DNA from: Sulfuricurvum sp. | GTDB lineage: Bacteria > Campylobacterota > Campylobacteria > Campylobacterales > Sulfurimonadaceae | Direction of reading: 5' to 3' | Length of the DNA stretch: 39,088 bases | NCBI GenBank assembly: GCA_011391735.1 | Contig: JAABPY010000217.1 | Coordinates: 1 to 39,088 of the forward strand | In this document: positions 34,443 to 39,088 of the stretch, piece by piece | Layout of the letters: each line of letters opens with the position of its first letter | Position numbering within the stretch: position 1 is the stretch's first letter | Made by a program: the position numbers and the translations under genes | The notes under the pieces: generated by a model | What the model was told of the DNA's origin: nothing | Seen by the model: the letters and a program-made list of their open reading frames with translations, nothing else | The model's database searches: none

Positions 34443-34474
34443 ATTTTAGTATAGGATGATTACAACGGCGTTAC
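34443..34474 (-). promoter_or_regulatory. Pho-box-like promoter of pstCAB
   Basis: On the minus strand GTAA (34474-34471) recurs 11 bases later as GTAA (34463-34460), and TAAAAT (34448-34443) follows after 11 bases. A TATACT hexamer overlaps at 34453-34448 as an alternative -10. The first half site contains the stop codon of the upstream nucleotidyltransferase gene. The layout equals that before phoU. Confidence 0.72.
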
Positions 34475-35871
34475 GAAGTACCCCTTGGGAGAGTCTTGAG
34501 GTAGATAGTTAGCCATCCCATTGCCTCTTCATGGGTTGCAAAAACACCATCAAGCTGTGCGGTATAGGCATTATGGAGCAGTGTTTTAAATGCACGTGAA
34601 GGAGAGAGTCCAAGTGCAATAAGATCACGCCCCAAAAGCAAAGGGGAAGGGGGAGCATACAGCACTCCCAATCTATCGGCGCATTGATAAAGCCACTCTC
34701 CTGCTTCAAAATGCTTCGGTACCTCACCCACAAAATCACGCCCATAAAAATCAGCCTGCGCAACACGAATCAAATCATCAAGACATACATGCGTAGAGAG
34801 ATGACGAATAGCACTATCGCAAGCGTTGGATTTAAAAAATTTACGGACAGCTCCATGGTACCGTACGAGAGGGAGAATACGCTCAACTAGCTCTTTTTCA
34901 TTGGTGATCCGCTCCAAAAAAGTTCGGGCAATCTCCACCCCTGCTTCTGCGTGTTTGGGGGCGTTGAGAACACCGTCGCAAATGATCGTTGTAGAGGGTT
35001 TCCCCACATCGTGTAATAAAAGTGCAAAGAGGAGAATTAAATCCCGTTTGGGGTTCCCCGTTTTTTGCGTTGCCATGGTATCTAGTGCCATAAGGGTGTG
35101 AGTCCAAACATTCCCCTCGGGGTGAGAAAAACTATCTTGAGGTGTTGCTTCCAAATAAAGGAGCTCTTTAAAAAAAGCAAGTCCCCCCATCTCTTTGAGC
35201 AATGCAAATCCAAGGGAAGGGTTGGGGGAGAGGAGGAGCAATTTTTTGAGCTCCTCAAAAATCCTCTCTTTGGGGAGTTCATTGAGTGCCCCGTGCTCAA
35301 TCATTTCACGGCATAACCGTAATAAATCCTCATCGCACGCAAGCGCATACCGTGCGGCAAACTGCACGGCACGCAAAATGCGCAACGGGTCATCCCCAAA
35401 CGTTGTTTTATCAACATGGCGCAACTGTTTCGCCTCTAAATCGTTTATTCCACCATAAGGGTCTAAAAAGGTATGAGAGAGGGGATCATATCCGATGGCA
35501 TTGATCGTAAAATCACGACGGCGAGCGGCGGTGGCAAAATCAAGATCATTGCACCACTGTATTTCAAATCCCTTATGCCCAAAGCCGTGTTTGGATTCGA
35601 TACGGGGGGGAGAAAAATCGAGGTTAAACCCTCCGTAGGAAAGTTTGAGAACCCCGAAGCTTTTACCAACAAGATTGACTTTCCCAAACTCCCCCAAAAT
35701 TTTTTCGAGCTGGTCGATGGAGCTAACTCCATAGAGTTCGATGTCAATATCGGTAGTGGGTAGAAAAAGGAGGGCATCACGGACATACCCCCCGACGATA
35801 ATGGCTTTGATCCCATGGTTTTTTAAGTGCGTCAGCAACCGCTCAAGAGGTGGATTGAGGGTAATCACCAC
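34471..35871 (-). CDS. cca: tRNA nucleotidyltransferase (CCA-adding) with HD domain
   Basis: The 466-aa protein belongs to the class II polymerase-beta-type nucleotidyltransferases that build or repair the CCA end of tRNA; poly(A) polymerase is the close alternative. The head domain shows GGYVRDALL and the metal-binding DIDIELYG. Motif B RRRDFTINAIGYD and the D-loop GDDPLRILRAVQFAARY follow. An HD phosphohydrolase domain (HDVGKPS, with HTLMALD and a later HGAVRKFF) fills the C-terminal half, as in multifunctional CCA enzymes. It overlaps phoR by one base and is probably made from the phoU-phoB-phoR transcript. The one tRNA in this window already encodes CCA, so repair seems the likely role. 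Confidence 0.88.
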   Translation of the reverse strand: MVITLNPPLERLLTHLKNHGIKAIIVGGYVRDALLFLPTTDIDIELYGVSSIDQLEKILGEFGKVNLVGKSFGVLKLSYGGFNLDFSPPRIESKHGFGHKGFEIQWCNDLDFATAARRRDFTINAIGYDPLSHTFLDPYGGINDLEAKQLRHVDKTTFGDDPLRILRAVQFAARYALACDEDLLRLCREMIEHGALNELPKERIFEELKKLLLLSPNPSLGFALLKEMGGLAFFKELLYLEATPQDSFSHPEGNVWTHTLMALDTMATQKTGNPKRDLILLFALLLHDVGKPSTTIICDGVLNAPKHAEAGVEIARTFLERITNEKELVERILPLVRYHGAVRKFFKSNACDSAIRHLSTHVCLDDLIRVAQADFYGRDFVGEVPKHFEAGEWLYQCADRLGVLYAPPSPLLLGRDLIALGLSPSRAFKTLLHNAYTAQLDGVFATHEEAMGWLTIYLKTLPRGTS

Positions 35872-37277
35872 TACGATTTCTTAGTGGCGTGGACAAGGGG
35901 ATGGATCGAAAAGGCAAAAGTAGACCCTTTTCCAAGGGTTGATTGTATGGAGAGGGTCGTTCCATGAAGACGGAGGATATAGCTGACGATAGAAAGCCCC
36001 AATCCCATCGAGTTATCCCAGCGGTTCTTTTGGACACGGTAAAATTTATTGGTGATATTCTCAAGCTCACTGGGGGCAATACCGATGCCTCTATCGGTCA
36101 CCGTAAGCACAGTGTCCGTGAGCTTTAAGGTCACCTCCTCTTCAGAGTATTTGAGGGCATTATCGATGAGGTTGGTGATGACCATCTCTATCATTGTTTT
36201 ATCGGCATAGACACTTTTGTGAAAGGGCGCAAAGAGGATCTTACGATTAGCATATTTACTGTGTAAAAGGGAGACAATATCGGCACACACCTCCCCCATA
36301 TCAAAATGGGTCAGCTTGGCGGAGAGATCATTGTTCTCAAGTTTTACTGAGAGGGTGAGACGATCAAGCATCATGGTTATTTTACGGGTATTGGAGAGGA
36401 TCTTTTCGAGAAACTTATTCCGAATTTTGGGATCAATATGGGGATCATCATGGAGTGTTTCGGCGTATCCCATAATGGCGGCAATGGGGTTTTTGAACTC
36501 ATGGCTAATGGCGGAGAGGATGTCATTTTGCTGCTTATTGATGAGTCGTAAACGGGCGGTGTACTTGCGTTTTTGTTTATCACGATTACGTAACTTTTTG
36601 ACCAAATTTTTGAGCAAAAGGGAGAGATACAAAAACTCTTGAAAATAGTGGGGCTTGTAGACGGCTTGATAATTTTTTTCGGCAATGGCATTGAGATATT
36701 GGGTGATTTGACCAATATCATGACGCGTTCGTTTCGAGATTTTGTAGGCGATCATAAGGGCAATCAAGATAAAAACAACAAACGAGGCAAGAAGTCTAAA
36801 CCACAGCTCATAAAAGTGGTGCATCACCCCACCCAAATCCGTAGAGAGACGAAAGTAGAGTACTGTGTGGGGAAGGGTGATTTTTTGGGCGACGTAGATG
36901 AAGTCCGTTTGGAGTGTTTTGGAGTACCGTATGACCATCCCGTACGGCTTGCTCATGGCCTCCATGATTTCGACACGTCCTGAGTGATTTTCCATCGACC
37001 GTTTATCGGCATTTGTTTCGGCAATGACCGTCCCGTTTTCATCGATAATGGTAACCCTAAAATCACTTCTTTTGGCAATGGAGCGGGCTAAGGTATCATA
37101 ATCGGGTGACGTTGCGATTTGGGGGACGAGAAGATTAATCGTTTGGAGTAATCGCTGTTCATTATCCTTAATCACCATGGATTTAAGGGTATAAAAACTA
37201 ATAAGGGAAGCAATCAACAGTGAGGCAACAAAAAGCCCCAAAATATTGAGAAAAAAGACTTGATGTATTCTTAACAC
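35871..37277 (-). CDS. phoR: Sensor histidine kinase, PhoR-like
   Basis: The kinase probably senses phosphate supply, through Pst and PhoU, and phosphorylates PhoB. The 468-aa chain has two membrane segments (about 8-30 and 160-180) around a periplasmic domain of some 130 residues. A linker helix follows, then a HisKA domain with AISHEFKNPIAAIMGYAETL (phospho-accepting His259) and a HATPase domain with NLIDNALKYSEE, DRGIGIAP and GLGLSIVSYIL. The long periplasmic domain differs from E. coli PhoR, which has almost none, so it could read another signal. The start is GTG, overlapping the phoB stop by 7 bases. Confidence 0.88.
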   Translation of the reverse strand: MLRIHQVFFLNILGLFVASLLIASLISFYTLKSMVIKDNEQRLLQTINLLVPQIATSPDYDTLARSIAKRSDFRVTIIDENGTVIAETNADKRSMENHSGRVEIMEAMSKPYGMVIRYSKTLQTDFIYVAQKITLPHTVLYFRLSTDLGGVMHHFYELWFRLLASFVVFILIALMIAYKISKRTRHDIGQITQYLNAIAEKNYQAVYKPHYFQEFLYLSLLLKNLVKKLRNRDKQKRKYTARLRLINKQQNDILSAISHEFKNPIAAIMGYAETLHDDPHIDPKIRNKFLEKILSNTRKITMMLDRLTLSVKLENNDLSAKLTHFDMGEVCADIVSLLHSKYANRKILFAPFHKSVYADKTMIEMVITNLIDNALKYSEEEVTLKLTDTVLTVTDRGIGIAPSELENITNKFYRVQKNRWDNSMGLGLSIVSYILRLHGTTLSIQSTLGKGSTFAFSIHPLVHATKKS

Positions 37278-37945
37278 AGTGTATAGCCAACTCCCCTCAC
37301 GGTTTTAATGTACTCTTTAGACTTATCGGGATCAATTTTCTCTTTGAGACGATTGATAGCAACATTGACGGTGCGGTCTTGGTACACTTCATCTCCACCC
37401 CAAACACTCTCGAGAAGGGTGTCCCGATCTAAAACAACGTTTTGATTGGAAACAAGGGCATAAAGAAGATCAAACTCAAGCTTGGTAAGCTCAATGGGAT
37501 GGGTATCGATAGTAACGGTACGAGCAGGGAGATTTAAATGAATGTCCCGATAGATAACGATCCCGCTATTGGAAACTTTTTTCGTTCGTCGTAAAATTGC
37601 CTTAACCCGAAGTGCGAGCTCTTTCATACTGAAAGGTTTGGTGAGATAATCATCCCCTCCCCTCTCAAACCCCTCTTCGATATCGCTCTCTTTGTCTTTT
37701 GCGCTGATAAAGATGACTGGAGTTTGAATTCCACGTTGACGCAATGATGCGACAAATTCAGACCCTTCAGCCCCGGGGAGATTACGATCCATAAGGATCA
37801 AATCAACACTCTCTTCTTCAAGTACTTTGGTCACACGTTTGGTATTGAGAAACCCTATGGTCTCATACCCCTCACGAGTGAGATTAAATTCAATGAGTTC
37901 GAGGATATCCACTTCATCTTCGACGATTACTATTAATGCATCCAA
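37271..37945 (-). CDS. phoB: Response regulator, PhoB-like (OmpR family)
   Basis: The receiver domain shows IVEDEVD, the phosphorylated Asp in LILMDRNLPG (about residue 53), the switch Ser in ISAKDKESD and Lys in TKPFSMKELALR. The C-terminal winged helix has KLEFDLLYALVSNQNVVLDRDTLLESVWG and RTVNVAINRLKEKI, the DNA-reading part. I favour a TTG start at 37945 because AGGAG lies 7 bases upstream; the longer frame from 37966 would include that ribosome site. Placement between phoU and phoR and above pst makes PhoB the natural reading. It is the likely binder of the 11-bp-period GTAA boxes found here. Confidence 0.9.
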   Translation of the reverse strand: MDALIVIVEDEVDILELIEFNLTREGYETIGFLNTKRVTKVLEEESVDLILMDRNLPGAEGSEFVASLRQRGIQTPVIFISAKDKESDIEEGFERGGDDYLTKPFSMKELALRVKAILRRTKKVSNSGIVIYRDIHLNLPARTVTIDTHPIELTKLEFDLLYALVSNQNVVLDRDTLLESVWGGDEVYQDRTVNVAINRLKEKIDPDKSKEYIKTVRGVGYTLC

Positions 37946-37962
37946 AGTCAGGCTCCTTTGCC

Positions 37963-38634
37963 TCAATTATAGATTCGTATCTCGCCACCTTTTTGGGCGT
38001 AGAGCAAAAGGGCAGCGATATTGACGGTGCGATCTCCTGTTCGTTCAAGTTTACGAAGGGTTCCCAAAATCTTAACATACTCAACAGAAAGCTCACCCGA
38101 AATAACAATATTATTCAGAAGCTCTTTTTCCATAATCGAGAAAATATCATCATTTTTGGACTCTTCCACCATCACTTTACGATAAAGCTCTTCGGTATCA
38201 CACTCGTCCATTGCGTTCAAACACGCAGCGATGTATTGTAGCGCATTCAGAGTCGTTTTGTGTAGCTGAATGATACTTGGAATAAGAATCGTAAGATCAC
38301 ACCCTCTTACGCAGTGCTCTTGCAGTCGTCGATTGTATTTTTTCACCGCATCACCGATACGATCGAGTTCATTGGTCATTTTTAAGAATGCGACCAATTG
38401 ACGTAACTCCTCAGCTTCAGGACCAAAAAGGGCAAAGGTTTTGATAATTTCGTTATCAATATTATTGGCTTCACTTTGAAGATTTTTTAAATACGTTTTG
38501 GAGAGGTCGTAATGAGAATCCTCATGCGCTTCAAACCCTTTTAGCGTCTCTTCACTAGCAAGGATAATTTCCCCTACCAATGAACTAAGCATTGATCGAA
38601 TGGCAGTCATTTTGTTTTCATAGCGTGGGAGCAT
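37963..38634 (-). CDS. phoU: Phosphate signalling regulator PhoU
   Basis: PhoU links the Pst transporter to the PhoR kinase and restrains the response when phosphate is ample. The 223-aa protein is all helical with two PhoU repeats. Marks are NIDNEIIKTFALFGPEAEELRQLVAFLKMTNELDRIGD in the first and YVKILGTLRKLERTGDRTVNIA in the second, each ending in the metal-binding E/D-R-x-G-D type motif. It is the first gene of phoU-phoB-phoR-cca. A Pho-box promoter with a perfect TATAAT lies upstream, giving a leader of about 22 bases. Confidence 0.93.
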   Translation of the reverse strand: MLPRYENKMTAIRSMLSSLVGEIILASEETLKGFEAHEDSHYDLSKTYLKNLQSEANNIDNEIIKTFALFGPEAEELRQLVAFLKMTNELDRIGDAVKKYNRRLQEHCVRGCDLTILIPSIIQLHKTTLNALQYIAACLNAMDECDTEELYRKVMVEESKNDDIFSIMEKELLNNIVISGELSVEYVKILGTLRKLERTGDRTVNIAALLLYAQKGGEIRIYN

Positions 38635-38662
38635 TTACTTACCTTTAAAAATAATAAGGGGG

Positions 38663-38694
38663 ATTATAAGAAGTTTAGATAACGAAAAGGTTAC
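38663..38694 (-). promoter_or_regulatory. Pho-box-like promoter of phoU-phoB-phoR
   Basis: On the minus strand GTAA (38694-38691) is followed at 11 bases by GTTA (38683-38680), and a perfect TATAAT (38668-38663) comes 11 bases later. The predicted start is near 38656. The same plan occurs at pstC, pit and the EAL/GGDEF gene, which implies that PhoB controls its own operon. The IS256-type element ends only 35 bases upstream of the first half site. Confidence 0.75.
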
Positions 38695-38729
38695 AGAGAA
38701 ATTCACAGGGATGAAATCTTAGGAAAAAA

Positions 38730-39088
38730 GGGACTGTAAATAATTCTGTGTCAATTTGATAAAATTGGACACACAGAAGGAAATACAGATGAAAATAGAA
38801 ATAGATGTTGCAGATTTTGCAGAGAAAATTAAATCAGGGAAAGGGCTATCAGGTAAAGATGGTGCTTTGACCGCATTAGTTAAGCAAATCACAGAGATGA
38901 CCCTCCAAGCAGAATTAGAAGCTCATTTGGCGCAAGACCTAGAAAAAAACCGTAAAAATGGTTATATGTCAAAGACTATGAGAACCGAACATGGGGAGTT
39001 TGAACTAGCAACTCCAAGAGACCGTAATGGGAGTTTTGAGCCTCAGATTGTAAAAAAAAGCCAAACAAATCTCTCGGATGAAATAGAA
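38730..39088 (+). mobile_element. IS256-family insertion sequence, left end (truncated by window)
   Basis: The element begins near 38730 with GGGACTGT, followed by AATTCTGTGTC, which resembles the terminal inverted repeats of IS256-family elements. An inverted repeat (TGTGTCAATTT at 38747-38757 and AAATTGGACACA at 38762-38773) lies between the end and the transposase start. A hairpin there may limit read-through from outside. The right end and any target duplication lie beyond the window; the 8 bases before the left end (38722-38729) are the candidate duplication. Confidence 0.8.
38789..39088 (+). CDS. IS256-family (Mutator-type) transposase, 3' end outside window
   Basis: One hundred N-terminal codons are seen. 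The text MTLQAELEAHLAQDLE, KNRKNGYMSKTMRTEHG and ELATPRDRNGSFEPQIVKK matches the N-terminal part of IS256/MULE-type DDE transposases (the LEAHLGY, NGY-KT-T-G and PRDR-G-FEP-I signatures). The catalytic DDE residues would lie downstream, beyond the window. A GAAGGAAA ribosome site precedes the ATG. Whether the gene is intact cannot be judged. Confidence 0.93.
   Translation, partial: MKIEIDVADFAEKIKSGKGLSGKDGALTALVKQITEMTLQAELEAHLAQDLEKNRKNGYMSKTMRTEHGEFELATPRDRNGSFEPQIVKKSQTNLSDEIE

Overview
The window reads as a chromosomal segment of a Campylobacterota (epsilonproteobacterial) organism, most like a free-living Sulfuricurvum/Sulfurimonas-type bacterium. The grounds are the gene order around dnaA-dnaN-gyrB-queF, the dnaG + PP-loop gene pair, DnaA boxes of the TTATTCACA/TCATTCACA type, a ctsR/ctsD-like secretin locus, and moderate-to-low GC. 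The genus is an inference; protein searches would be needed to fix it. The chromosome origin lies in the window (about 9.8-12.3 kb).

Layout. (1) 1-4.5 kb: the 3' part of dnaG, a PP-loop ATPase likely to act in tRNA thiolation, a small GGDEF-like remnant protein, a SPOR-like periplasmic protein, tRNA-Ala(GGC) and a lipoprotein. (2) 4.5-11.3 kb, minus strand: dnaA, dnaN, gyrB, a degenerate GGDEF/EAL membrane protein and queF. The last three are packed with abutting or overlapping stop and start codons. (3) DnaA-box clusters fill the dnaN-dnaA, dnaA-ruvC and ruvC-rluA gaps. The dnaN-dnaA gap also has a box / G5 / DnaA-trio element that looks like the unwinding site. (4) 12.3-17.4 kb: an RluA-type pseudouridine synthase, purB, nrdA and a small overlapping gene. 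(5) 17.5-21.8 kb: a secretin / PilN-like / PilO-like / prepilin cluster (type IV pilus, type II secretion or competence type) without its ATPase or platform gene. (6) 21.9-23.6 kb: a nine-cysteine protein overlapping cobS and then a cobC-like phosphatase (end of cobalamin synthesis). (7) 23.6-28.1 kb: tamA-tamB, with tamB broken by frameshift(s) near 27.35 kb. (8) 28.1-38.7 kb, minus strand: a SHOCT protein, an EAL-CBS-GGDEF protein, a PitA-like phosphate transporter, pstB-pstA-pstC, a tRNA nucleotidyltransferase, phoR, phoB and phoU. (9) The right edge enters an IS256-family element.

The strongest regulatory signal is a repeated promoter design in region 8. A GTAA-type half site is repeated at exactly 11 bp, followed 11 nt later by a -10-like hexamer. 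It occurs upstream of phoU-phoB-phoR, pstC, pit and the EAL/GGDEF gene. I read it as the local Pho box. It would place phosphate import, its two-component control and one c-di-GMP enzyme in a single PhoB regulon. No wholly new enzyme system is evident. The most novel points are this Pho box design with its c-di-GMP link, the multi-part origin with a DnaA-trio element, the inactive-looking GGDEF/EAL protein coupled to gyrB and queF, and the cysteine-rich protein tied to cobS.
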